22,841 nucleotides of DNA from Anaerolineaceae bacterium (GTDB lineage: Bacteria; Chloroflexota; Anaerolineae; Anaerolineales; Villigracilaceae), in contig VFKQ01000101.1 in NCBI GenBank assembly GCA_009885445.1, positions 1-22,841 on the forward strand, read 5' to 3'. Position numbers and translations under genes: made by a program. Each line of letters starts with the position of its first letter. The first letter of the stretch is position 1. The notes under the pieces are model-generated. The model was not told the DNA's origin, did no database searches, and was given only the letters and a program-made list of their open reading frames with translations. This document shows, piece by piece, positions 1-7,120 of the stretch.

Positions 1-2022
1 CAACACGCCCACAACCCCGTGGACTGGTTCCCGTGGGGCGAGGAAGCTTTGCAAAAAGCGCGCGCCGAAAACAAACCCATCTTCCTCAGCATCGGCTACG
101 CGGCATGTCATTGGTGTCACGTAATGAGCCACGAATCCTTTGAAGACCCCGCCATCGCCGCGCTGATGAACGAACACTTCGTCAACATCAAAGTGGACCG
201 CGAAGAGCGCCCCGACCTCGACGGCATCTACATGCAAGCCGTCACCGCCCTCACCGGTTCGGGCGGCTGGCCGATGAGCGTGTTCCTCACCCCCGATTTA
301 CGTCCGTTTTATGGCGGCACATATTTTCCGCCCAGCGCGCGCTATCGCGAAGCATCCCGTAGGGGCAACATGCCCTCCTTTCGCGACCTGCTCACGTCCA
401 TGAATGATGCGTGGCATAACCGCCGCGATGAAATTGAAAAAGCAGGCGCACAACTCGCCGCGCATTTGCGCGCGCAAGCCATCACCAGCGCGGGCACAGA
501 TGTCTTCACACAAGAAAAACTATCAGCCGCAGAAAAATCATTAATCGATTCCTACGATTGGACTCACGGCGGCTGGGGCGCCGCGCCAAAATTTCCGCAA
601 GCCATGACGATTGAATTTCTCCTCGCCCGCTCCGCCCTCACCCCCAACCCCTCTCCCGAATACAGGAGAGGGGAGTCTGTCGCACTGCACGCCCTCAAAG
701 CCATGGCGCGCGGCGGCATGTACGACGTGGTCGGCGGCGGCTTCGCGCGTTACAGCACCGACAACAATTGGCTCGTGCCGCATTTTGAAAAAATGCTTTA
801 CGACAACGCACTGCTCGTCCGCGCCTATTTACACGCCTACCAAATCAGCGGCGATAATTTTTACAAACGCATTGTTGAAGAAAGCCTCGCATTCATCCAA
901 CGCGAAATGACTCACCCCCTCGGCGGCTTCTACTCCTCGCTCGACGCAGACTCGGAAGGCGTAGAGGGAAAATTTTATGTGTGGACAAGAGCAGAGATTA
1001 GAGAACAGCTATTAGAAAATAGTGATTTTTTTGAAGCGGCTTATGGAATCAGCGATAAAGGAAATTGGGACGGCGCGACAGTTTTACAGCGCGCCCTCGA
1101 CGACGCCTCCCTCGCCGTCCGCTTCAAACTTAGCCCCGAGCGGGTGCCCCAAAAACTAGCCGATTGCCACTCCGTCCTTCTCGACGCCCGCGCAAAAAGA
1201 ATCCGCCCGGGCACCGACGATAAAATTCTCGCCGCCTGGAACGGACTCATGCTCGCCGCCCTCGCCGAGGCCGCACGCGTTCTTGATAACCCCCAATACA
1301 TCATTCTGGCTACGCGTAACGCCGAATTTTTGTTGAGCGAACTGCGCCCCAATGGTCAACTGCGCCGCGCCTGGCGTGAGGGACGCACTGGCGGCGAAGT
1401 CTTCCTCGAAGATTACGCCGCGTTGATTCTCGGCTTGCTTGAACTTTACCAAACCGACTTCAACGATAAATGGTTCGCGTCCGCGCTCTCGCTGGCTGAC
1501 GAAATGATTCTGCGCTTCAGCGATTCTGACGGCGGATTCTTCGACACGCCCAGCGACGGCGAGTCCCTGCTTGTGCGGCCCAAAGATATTCAAGACAATG
1601 CCACGCCCAGCGGCAACGCATTGGCGGCTGAGGCGTTGCTCAAACTGGCCGCGCTGACAGATCGCGGCGACCTGCGCGACCTCGCCGAGAAAGCCATGCG
1701 TTTGCCGGTTGACTTTGCGACTCGCTATCCCACAGGTTTTGCGCGCTGGCTTTCGTCAGCGGGGTTTATGCTCGGGTCGGGCAGGCAAATTGCAGTGGTG
1801 GGCGATGCGGCCGAGGCCAGGAAGTTGATAAATGTCGTTCGAGAAAGATTCCGCCCGCAGGTTGTAGTGGCCGCTGGCGGAGTCCCGCCCTCCGCATTAT
1901 CCCCCGCCCTGTTGCGCGAACGCCCGCTGGTAGACGGAAAACCTGCGGCGTATGTGTGCGAAAATTTTGTGTGCAAACGGCCCGTAACCAGCGCCGACGA
2001 ATTACGCGAGCTGTTGAAATAA
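1..2022 (+). CDS. yyaL: DUF255/YyaL-type thioredoxin domain protein (5' partial)
   Basis: This protein pairs an N-terminal thioredoxin-like domain with an alpha/alpha-barrel resembling glycosidase or N-acylglucosamine epimerase folds (YyaL/SSP411/SPATA20 family). Its biochemical role is not established. The reading frame is open to base 1 and begins QHAHNPVDW, a hallmark of the family N-terminus, so only about 15-20 residues are missing. The GTG at 19 is an internal codon, not the start. The redox-like motif CHWC is encoded at 106-117. Conserved ARGGMYD, GGGFARYSTD and LVPHFEKMLYDNALL blocks follow. The C-terminal part (DKILAAWNGL, EDYA, DNATPSGNALAAEAL) is intact, and total length fits the roughly 680-residue family. 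An odd proline- and arginine-rich segment (LTPNPSPEYRRGES) before ARGGMYD is encoded by an inverted repeat (see 637-676). A strong terminator follows the stop. Family assignment is confident; function is not. Confidence 0.93.
   Translation, partial: QHAHNPVDWFPWGEEALQKARAENKPIFLSIGYAACHWCHVMSHESFEDPAIAALMNEHFVNIKVDREERPDLDGIYMQAVTALTGSGGWPMSVFLTPDLRPFYGGTYFPPSARYREASRRGNMPSFRDLLTSMNDAWHNRRDEIEKAGAQLAAHLRAQAITSAGTDVFTQEKLSAAEKSLIDSYDWTHGGWGAAPKFPQAMTIEFLLARSALTPNPSPEYRRGESVALHALKAMARGGMYDVVGGGFARYSTDNNWLVPHFEKMLYDNALLVRAYLHAYQISGDNFYKRIVEESLAFIQREMTHPLGGFYSSLDADSEGVEGKFYVWTRAEIREQLLENSDFFEAAYGISDKGNWDGATVLQRALDDASLAVRFKLSPERVPQKLADCHSVLLDARAKRIRPGTDDKILAAWNGLMLAALAEAARVLDNPQYIILATRNAEFLLSELRPNGQLRRAWREGRTGGEVFLEDYAALILGLLELYQTDFNDKWFASALSLADEMILRFSDSDGGFFDTPSDGESLLVRPKDIQDNATPSGNALAAEALLKLAALTDRGDLRDLAEKAMRLPVDFATRYPTGFARWLSSAGFMLGSGRQIAVVGDAAEARKLINVVRERFRPQVVVAAGGVPPSALSPALLRERPLVDGKPAAYVCENFVCKRPVTSADELRELLK
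637..676. repeat. Hairpin repeat embedded in frame in the YyaL gene
   Basis: A C-rich left arm (CCCCTCTCC, 648-656) and its exact complement (GGAGAGGGG, 665-673) enclose an 8-base loop. The block is translated as LTPNPSPEYRRGE, between two helices of the barrel where other family members have an ordinary loop. From general knowledge, C-rich/G-rich hairpins reading 'LTPNPSP..RGE' recur as dispersed elements in many bacterial genomes. Here the length keeps the frame open. Confidence 0.7.
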
Positions 2023-2054
2023 AAAACTTCCCCGAGCAATCGGGGAAGTTTTTT
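2022..2054. terminator. Bidirectional intrinsic terminator
   Basis: The stem AACTTCCCCGA (2025-2035) pairs with TCGGGGAAGTT (2040-2050) around a GCAA loop. A runs on the left and T runs on the right let it work in both directions. It ends the + strand YyaL gene and the minus-strand tatA gene, which stops at 2063. Confidence 0.93.
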
Positions 2055-2062
2055 TGGGTGGT

Positions 2063-2248
2063 CTAACTTTTGCTTTGGGGCGGGTCTTTCTTTTCTTCGT
2101 CCTCTTTACCAGAGGCGAGGCCTTCACGGAAATTGCGGATGCTCTGGCCAAGTTCTGCGGCAATCTTGCCGATGCGGCCCGGGCCGAATAGCAAAAGAAC
2201 AACGACCAATACGATGACGATCTCAGGGGTGCCTATCCGAGTAAACAT
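2063..2248 (-). CDS. tatA: Twin-arginine translocase subunit TatA/TatE
   Basis: The 61-residue protein has the standard TatA layout: a short N-terminal polar stretch, one membrane helix (about residues 8-22, EIVIVLVVVLLLFGPG), the FGPGRIGKIAAELG hinge and amphipathic helix, then a charged Lys/Glu-rich tail. TatA oligomers form the passage through which the Tat system moves folded, RR-signal proteins across the inner membrane. A good ribosome site (AAGGAG) sits 5 bases before the ATG. The gene is 58 bases downstream of fabH on the same strand and ends at the shared terminator. No tatC lies in the window, so the partner must be encoded elsewhere. TatA and TatE/TatB cannot be told apart firmly from length alone, but the short tail favours TatA. 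Confidence 0.93.
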   Translation of the reverse strand: MFTRIGTPEIVIVLVVVLLLFGPGRIGKIAAELGQSIRNFREGLASGKEDEEKKDPPQSKS

Positions 2249-2306
2249 TTTTGCTCCTTATCTCTTTAGCTGTAACTTTACCACAAGCATATTAAACGCG
2301 CCAAGC

Positions 2307-3416
2307 TCACGAACCGCGGCCCCAGATGAGGCCCTCGATGAAGCGTCCGATGCGATGCCAGATGGAGCGCAAACGCGCGCGCACACGATAACGCTCGGGG
2401 TGAATTTTGTGTGCTGAGGAAGCGGTCAGCGGGCCGGTCCACTCGGCGGAGAGGGCGCCCCAGGTAAGGCCGCCTCCAAAACCAACAAACACAATTTTAT
2501 TGCCGGGCTTGATCTGTCCCTTTTGAACAGCTTCGACGGTGGCAATCGGAATGGACGCAGTGGAGGTGTTGCCGTAGTCCTGCAAGTTAATGATGAAGCG
2601 GTCTATGGGCAGTTTCAATCCGCGCGCGGCGGCTTCAATGATGCGATAATTTGCCTGATGCGGGACGATCCATTGAATGTCATCGAGGCTGAGGTTCGAT
2701 TTTTTTAGGACTTCCAGTGTGGCAGATGCCATTACCTTGGTGGCAAAGCGATAAACTTCTTTGCCGTCCATGTGAATCTGATGCCGGCCTTCGCGCACAG
2801 TCGCCTCGGTGGGCGTCATGGCACTGCCGCTAGCCGGGATGATGAGCAAATCGCCGCCGGAGCCGTCGGAGTGCATCACAGCAGAAATGACTCCGCCGGG
2901 CGTTTCGCTGGCCTGCAAAATAAATGCGCCCGCGCCATCGCCAAACAGGATGCAGGTTCCGCGGTCCTGCCAGTTGACGTAGCGCGACATGGCTTCGGTG
3001 CCAATGACCAACGCATTTTTGATCGCGCCACTGCGAATAGATTGAGCCGCCATATTCATCGCAAAAATGAAACCCGAGCAAGCCGCTAAAATATCGAAGG
3101 CGCCAGCCTTGGTGGCGCCGAGCCTATCTTGAATCAAACAAGCTGTGGCCGGAAAGACGTAATCGGGCGATGAGCTGGAACAAATAATTAAGTCCAGTTC
3201 AGTGGGCGCAAGGTTGGCAACTTCGAGAGCCTTGAAGGAAGCCTCCAGGCCAAGCGAGGAGGCCGTCTCTCCTGGGCGGACGATGTGACGCTGGCGAATG
3301 CCAGTGCGCTCGCGAATCCAAGCGTCGTTGGTATCCACCATCTTCGAGAGATCGTCGTTTGTCAGGATCGTATCAGGGACAGACATCCCCCAACCTGTGA
3401 TATGGGCGTTAGGCAT
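2307..3416 (-). CDS. fabH: 3-oxoacyl-ACP synthase III (KAS III)
   Basis: FabH condenses an acyl-CoA primer with malonyl-ACP to start fatty-acid synthesis in the cytosol. The catalytic triad is visible: Cys113 in ILAACSGFIFA, His253 in VPHQAN, and Asn283 in YGNTSTAS. The C-terminal GFGGGLTWG block (around 312-320) is also present. The protein is 369 residues, whereas the family usually ends soon after this block. Here about 40 further residues follow (from about 330), rich in Arg, Trp and His, forming a likely basic amphipathic helix (see findings). The gene begins 10 bases after the fabF stop and is certainly co-transcribed with it. Its ribosome site (AAAGAGA) is weaker than that of fabF, which suggests translational coupling. 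Confidence 0.95.
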   Translation of the reverse strand: MPNAHITGWGMSVPDTILTNDDLSKMVDTNDAWIRERTGIRQRHIVRPGETASSLGLEASFKALEVANLAPTELDLIICSSSSPDYVFPATACLIQDRLGATKAGAFDILAACSGFIFAMNMAAQSIRSGAIKNALVIGTEAMSRYVNWQDRGTCILFGDGAGAFILQASETPGGVISAVMHSDGSGGDLLIIPASGSAMTPTEATVREGRHQIHMDGKEVYRFATKVMASATLEVLKKSNLSLDDIQWIVPHQANYRIIEAAARGLKLPIDRFIINLQDYGNTSTASIPIATVEAVQKGQIKPGNKIVFVGFGGGLTWGALSAEWTGPLTASSAHKIHPERYRVRARLRSIWHRIGRFIEGLIWGRGS

Positions 3417-3426
3417 AGGATTCTCT

Positions 3427-4668
3427 TTAGGCCTCGAAGCGACTCAAAATTACAGTTGCGTTATGGCCGCCAAATCCAAACGAGTTTGAAAGCGCGTGCC
3501 TGGGTTGTCCCGCGCGCGCCTGATTGGGCACATAGTCCAGGTCGCAGATGGGGTCTGGGGTTTCATAATTAATCGTGGGAGGAATAATATTATCAGTGAG
3601 CACTTTTGCGCACACCAGCGCCTCCAGTGAACCAGCCGCGCCAAGCAAATGCCCGGTCATAGACTTGGTGGACGAAATCGGAATGTTATAGGCATGTTCG
3701 CCGAATACCGATTTAATGGCCATTGTCTCGCCTTTGTCATTTAATTGTGTTGAAGTGCCATGCGCATTAATATAGCCAATATCGCGCACGCTCAAACCGG
3801 CATTATCGAGGGCGGCCTGCATCGAGAGGATTGCCCCCGCGCCATTTTCAACCGGCGCTGATATATGGTGCGCGTCGTCCGACGTTCCGTAGCCGCTAAA
3901 CTCACAAATGATTTTTGCGCCGCGCGTCTGCGCCGACTCAAGCGACTCAAGCACCAGCACCGCCGCACCTTCGCTCAACACAAAGCCATTACGATTCAAA
4001 TCAAACGGGCGGCAGGCACGTTTGGGGTCACCGCTGAAAGTGGTCAACGCGCCCATCACATTCAGCCCGGCCATAACAACGGGGACAATGGTTGCCTCCG
4101 CGCCGCCAGCGATCATAATATCAGCAGCGCCGCGGCGAATCATCTCGAAGGCCTCGCCAAGTGTATTGGTGCCTGTTGCGCAGGCTGTCGAAATAGACAT
4201 GTTCGGTCCGCGCGCGCCAGTACGGATGGCAATGACACCCGCCGCTCCATCGGTAATCATCATCGGAATCAAGAACGGACTGACGCGGTCAGGTCCGCGC
4301 TCGCGATAGGCGTCAAGCTCTTGCATGATTGTGCCGATTCCGCCAATGCCCGAGCCGATGACAATACCCACGCGGTCACGATTCGATTCGTCTATTTTCA
4401 GGCCGGAATCTTGAAGCGCTTCATCAGTGGCGACCACAGCCAGTTGCGTAAAGCGGTCCATCTTGCGCGCCTCGCGCATGCCCAACAGGGCCACTGCGTC
4501 AAACCCTTTTACTTCACCTGCAAATTTTGTTTTGTGCAGGCTGGCGTCAAACAAAGTGATTGGCGCGATTCCAGATTCGCCTGCCAGCAAAGCCTGCCAT
4601 GTGGCCTGCGTGGTACTTCCCACCGGGCTGATACAGCCCAACCCCGTTACAACAACTCTTTTATGCAT
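3427..4668 (-). CDS. fabF: 3-oxoacyl-ACP synthase II (KAS II)
   Basis: FabF carries out chain elongation in type II fatty-acid synthesis, condensing malonyl-ACP with acyl-ACP. The Cys-His-His centre is clear: Cys163 in STACATGTNT, His303 in NAHGTSTQLND, and His340 in KSMTGHLLGAAGS. The C-terminal NSFGFGGHNA block is intact, and 413 residues is the normal length. The ATG is preceded by a strong GGAGGAG ribosome site. A perfect 16-base palindrome lies just upstream (4680-4695). fabH follows 10 bases downstream. No acpP, fabD or fabG is adjacent, so this is a split fab locus. Confidence 0.96.
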   Translation of the reverse strand: MHKRVVVTGLGCISPVGSTTQATWQALLAGESGIAPITLFDASLHKTKFAGEVKGFDAVALLGMREARKMDRFTQLAVVATDEALQDSGLKIDESNRDRVGIVIGSGIGGIGTIMQELDAYRERGPDRVSPFLIPMMITDGAAGVIAIRTGARGPNMSISTACATGTNTLGEAFEMIRRGAADIMIAGGAEATIVPVVMAGLNVMGALTTFSGDPKRACRPFDLNRNGFVLSEGAAVLVLESLESAQTRGAKIICEFSGYGTSDDAHHISAPVENGAGAILSMQAALDNAGLSVRDIGYINAHGTSTQLNDKGETMAIKSVFGEHAYNIPISSTKSMTGHLLGAAGSLEALVCAKVLTDNIIPPTINYETPDPICDLDYVPNQARAGQPRHALSNSFGFGGHNATVILSRFEA

Positions 4669-4679
4669 AGCTCCTCCGA

Positions 4680-4695
4680 ATTGCCGCGCGGCAAT
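4680..4695. promoter_or_regulatory. Perfect palindrome in the fabF leader
   Basis: ATTGCCGCGCGGCAAT is a perfect 16-base palindrome ending about 12 bases before the fabF start codon, immediately upstream of the GGAGGAG ribosome site. It could be an operator, or an RNA hairpin that affects fabF translation. No U-run follows, so it is not a terminator. Just upstream lies a direct repeat of ATTCAT separated by two bases. Confidence 0.45.
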
Positions 4696-4769
4696 GATTC
4701 ATTAATTCATCAAATGTCTTGTCTGAAAGATTAGCAGTTATAACACACGAAAAAAACAAGCGATGCGGC

Positions 4770-5972
4770 CTACTTGCGCAAGTCTGTCAGACACTTAAAA
4801 ATCTGTTGGATGTGCATCCGGTCATGCTCGGCATTAAAGGCGACCAGCTCCGAGAGCGGAGTCGGCCCAAAGATGGCGTGCCGCGCCTTTCTCGCCCATT
4901 GAGCGGGTTCGAGCGCAACCAGCCTTTCCAGCGTCCCAAGCCGCGCAGACGTGAAATCCCGCAAAGCTGTGTGTGCGTCCTGGCGCGCATATGCGCGAGC
5001 CTCCACCCAGTCATCGGGCATTTGCGCAGGGACGAAGGGCTCGTGTTCGTTGACGATCAAATCAACGCGCGGTTGATTTATCTCGCGCTCAACATCACGC
5101 ATGTGACAGAGCACTTCGGTGATTGACCACTCCTCGGGCGCGGGGCGAGTTGTCAGCGTTGTGGCGGATTCAGATTCGAGGAGACTCGTCAGCGCGGCGG
5201 GGGTGGCGCGCAAAATGGCCAGCGAAGACTCTGAAGAGGCGTAACCCGGCACGAGCGCGGAGAGGTCCGTCTGTTCGAGCCAGGCGCGTAGCTCGGCGAG
5301 GAGTCCGCGGCCCGTGGGGGCGAATCCGTTTGCGGACGGGGTTGTGTCCAATGTATGAAAAGTGGGCAGACCCAAAATCGCGGCGGGTTGTAAATCCTGT
5401 TCAACATCATTACCAATCATGAGGGCGGGGCCATCCGGCCAGCCGAGGCGCGCCATCACTTCGGCCACGTAGGCGGGATGCGGTTTTAGAAAATGAAAAG
5501 TTTCGTAGGAGGAAATAATTTCAAACGGATATTTTTCGGGCGGCAGACCGGCCCAGCGCAGACGGGCGAGCGTGGCCTTGCGTGGAAAAAAGGGACTGGT
5601 GGCAATGGCCACGCGGTGACCGGCGCTAAAGGCCCAATTTATTAATTCTTGCGCGCCGTCAATTTGTTTGGCGTGCGCTTGCAGGGTGGGAAAAATATTG
5701 TCGTAGTAATCTTCGAGAATCGGTTGAAGGAATTGCGAGTCAACATTAAGCGACGGATAAAAACTGTCGTTGAACACTTCGCGCAGGGTGTTGGCTGGGT
5801 CGGTGCTGGCCATCATGGCGCGCGTGCCAGCGGCCAAATATTTGATCAATGATTCGGGCGGAATATGCGGCGCGAGATGTTCGGCCAGGCTTTGAAAATA
5901 AGCGGGGACGAGGGAGTTGAGGTCGGTGTCGAGCAGGGTGCCGTCGAGGTCGAAGAGCAGGGTGAGGGTCAT
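4770..5972 (-). CDS. HAD hydrolase fused to a DinB-like domain
   Basis: Residues 1-230 form a HAD-superfamily phosphatase with the full catalytic set: Asp8 and Asp10 in FDLDGTLLD, Ser126 in ATSPFF, Lys163 in LKPHP, and Asp189/Asp193 in IGNDVEQD. Residues 250-400 look like a DinB_2 four-helix domain, with the expected metal triad at His290 (EVLCHMRD) and His383/His387 (AEHDRMHIQQI). DinB_2 enzymes include metal-dependent thiol transferases, but many are uncharacterised. The two domains are one continuous frame with a short linker. Its substrate is unknown. The start ATG directly abuts a (GTTTTCA)4 array (5975-6003) and lacks a normal purine-rich ribosome site. It lies 101 bases upstream of fabF on the same strand, but nothing else links it to lipid synthesis. 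Confidence 0.85.
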   Translation of the reverse strand: MTLTLLFDLDGTLLDTDLNSLVPAYFQSLAEHLAPHIPPESLIKYLAAGTRAMMASTDPANTLREVFNDSFYPSLNVDSQFLQPILEDYYDNIFPTLQAHAKQIDGAQELINWAFSAGHRVAIATSPFFPRKATLARLRWAGLPPEKYPFEIISSYETFHFLKPHPAYVAEVMARLGWPDGPALMIGNDVEQDLQPAAILGLPTFHTLDTTPSANGFAPTGRGLLAELRAWLEQTDLSALVPGYASSESSLAILRATPAALTSLLESESATTLTTRPAPEEWSITEVLCHMRDVEREINQPRVDLIVNEHEPFVPAQMPDDWVEARAYARQDAHTALRDFTSARLGTLERLVALEPAQWARKARHAIFGPTPLSELVAFNAEHDRMHIQQIFKCLTDLRK

Positions 5973-5974
5973 CG

Positions 5975-6003
5975 GTTTTCAGTTTTCAGTTTTCAGTTTT
6001 CAG
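5975..6003. repeat. Heptanucleotide tandem array (GTTTTCA)4
   Basis: Four perfect copies of a 7-base unit plus one base run right up to the start codon of the HAD-DinB gene. Read on the coding strand the unit is TGAAAAC. The array occupies the place where a ribosome site would be expected. Confidence 0.92.
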
Positions 6004-6071
6004 AGAAGGGGCGCAGATAGATTCCCTTACCGCGATGATGCGAGGGTTTGTGCATTCGGGCCGGTTTCAAC

Positions 6072-6401
6072 TTAGCCCTTAACTTGAAAGACGGGCGGGA
6101 GGGGATGGCATTGGCCGCAACCGATGTGCGGCTCAGCAACGGCTTGATGAGTTTTGTCGCAATATGCGCGGACGTTTACTTGCTTGCGAAATAATTCAAG
6201 TAGCGGGCGCGCAATGCGCGGCTTAAGTTGAATAAACTGACAGGCATTGGCGCGTTTGATGGCGGGCACCGGGCAGGTGCGGCACAGCGAGGCGTCCCAC
6301 TCGAGTCCTGCGCTTTGCAGGAGGCGGCATTCTTCGTGGTTGCGGCCACGCATGTAGTCGCCGTAGAAGAAATCGCATTCAGCGCCGTAGGGGGTTTTCA
6401 T
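6072..6401 (-). CDS. Small cysteine-rich protein of unknown function
   Basis: I do not recognise this 109-residue protein. It has eight cysteines arranged as EC (residue 9), EEC, LCRTC (a CxxC pair), NAC, YC and GCGQC (a second CxxC pair), typical of a zinc- or Fe-S-binding fold. There is no signal peptide or membrane segment. The start is placed at MKTPYGAEC because the in-frame extension upstream (to 6476) only translates a heptad array and a hairpin. No Shine-Dalgarno is present before this ATG; the preceding bases are the pyrimidine-rich TTTCATC repeats. It follows efp on the same strand, with an intervening hairpin (6442-6480), so it may be poorly expressed by read-through or may have its own signal in the repeats. 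Confidence 0.7.
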   Translation of the reverse strand: MKTPYGAECDFFYGDYMRGRNHEECRLLQSAGLEWDASLCRTCPVPAIKRANACQFIQLKPRIARPLLELFRKQVNVRAYCDKTHQAVAEPHIGCGQCHPLPPVFQVKG

Positions 6402-6410
6402 GAGGGAAAA

Positions 6411-6438
6411 GATGAAAGATGAAAGATGAAAGATGAAA
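6411..6438. repeat. Heptanucleotide tandem array (GATGAAA)4
   Basis: Four perfect 7-base copies, reading TTTCATC on the minus strand, lie 9 bases before the start codon of the small Cys-rich gene. The unit differs from the GTTTTCA array 400 bases away, but the period and placement are the same. Confidence 0.92.
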
Positions 6439-6441
6439 GAA

Positions 6442-6480
6442 AAAGTTGCAGGTTGTGGAAATTTTTCAACCTGCAACTTT
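6442..6480. terminator. efp: Hairpin downstream of efp, probable terminator
   Basis: AAAGTTGCAGGTTG (6442-6455) pairs perfectly with CAACCTGCAACTTT (6467-6480) around an 11-base loop. It begins 5 bases after the efp stop. On the minus strand the hairpin ends in a short U-rich tail (CTTTTTC), so it probably attenuates or ends efp transcription. Confidence 0.65.
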
Positions 6481-6485
6481 CAACT

Positions 6486-7043
6486 TTAAACCCGGGTGAG
6501 GTAGTCGCCGGTGCGCGTGTCCACTTTGATGCGGTCGCCGACGTTGACGAAGTTGGGCACTTGCACCGTGAGGCCGGTGTCGGTGGTGACTTTTTTGGTG
6601 ACGCCGGTGGCGGTGTCGCCGCGAATGGCCATCTCGGCTTCGACAATGTCCATTTCGACAGAGGTGGGCAATTCGATGTCGAGCGGTTTGCCGTTGTAGA
6701 AGGTGAGCTTGGCTTCCATGCCTTCTTTGAGGAAGAGCGCTGTGTCGCCGACCATATCCCTGTTCAACGCGGGTTGCTCGAAGGTTTCATTGTCCATGAA
6801 GTAGAAGAACTCGCTGTCGCTGTATAAATAAGACACATTATGAAAATCAAGACTCACGTCTTGCACGCTTTGACCAGAACTGAAGGTGCGCTCGATGTTG
6901 GCGCCCGAGATCAAGTTGCGCGCCTTGATGCGAATGGAGGCGTTGCCGCGACCGGTTTTGTTGTGGCTGTAGTCGAGCACTTTGTAGAGAGAGCCGTCCA
7001 TTTCGAAGGTTACGCCTTTGCGTAGTTCGTTGACATCTATCAT
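6486..7043 (-). CDS. efp: Translation elongation factor P
   Basis: EF-P binds the ribosome beside the peptidyl-tRNA and relieves stalling at consecutive prolines. The 185-residue protein covers all three beta-barrel domains: the N-terminal KOW-like barrel (MIDVNELRKG to about residue 65), the central OB fold, and the C-terminal OB fold ending VGDRIKVDTRTGDYLTRV. The loop that reaches the peptidyl-transferase centre reads NKTGRGNAS, so the tip residue at position 32 is Arg (codon at 6948-6950), not the Lys modified by EpmA/B or left bare in many bacteria. Arg at this place is known in rhamnosylated (EarP-type) EF-Ps of some proteobacteria. No modification gene is nearby. A GAGGTAA ribosome site and a promoter at 7081-7109 precede it. 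Confidence 0.96.
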   Translation of the reverse strand: MIDVNELRKGVTFEMDGSLYKVLDYSHNKTGRGNASIRIKARNLISGANIERTFSSGQSVQDVSLDFHNVSYLYSDSEFFYFMDNETFEQPALNRDMVGDTALFLKEGMEAKLTFYNGKPLDIELPTSVEMDIVEAEMAIRGDTATGVTKKVTTDTGLTVQVPNFVNVGDRIKVDTRTGDYLTRV

Positions 7044-7080
7044 TTCTAATTACCTCTTTCAGGGATTGCGATCGGGCGAG

Positions 7081-7109
7081 ATTATAAGGGAGGAGGGGTG
7101 AAAGGTAAA
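7081..7109 (-). promoter_or_regulatory. efp: Candidate sigma-70 promoter for efp
   Basis: On the minus strand, TTTACC (7104-7109) and a perfect TATAAT (7081-7086) are separated by 17 bases. The predicted transcript start is near 7074, giving a leader of about 30 bases before the efp ATG. It would let EF-P be expressed apart from the upstream lon/mog run. Confidence 0.65.
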
Positions 7110-7120
7110 CAGGTATAGAA

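Noticed and set aside
541..910. Two open frames, 541-783 on the minus strand and 611-910 on the plus strand, over the YyaL gene
   Set aside because: They are shadows of the YyaL frame and of the embedded hairpin repeat, with no recognisable product.
3865..4734. 289-codon + strand open frame
   Set aside because: It is antisense to fabF, whose catalytic residues are all intact on the other strand; codon pattern marks it as a shadow.
6402..6476. N-terminal extension of the Cys-rich protein
   Set aside because: It is the translation of a heptad array and a hairpin, not protein-like sequence.
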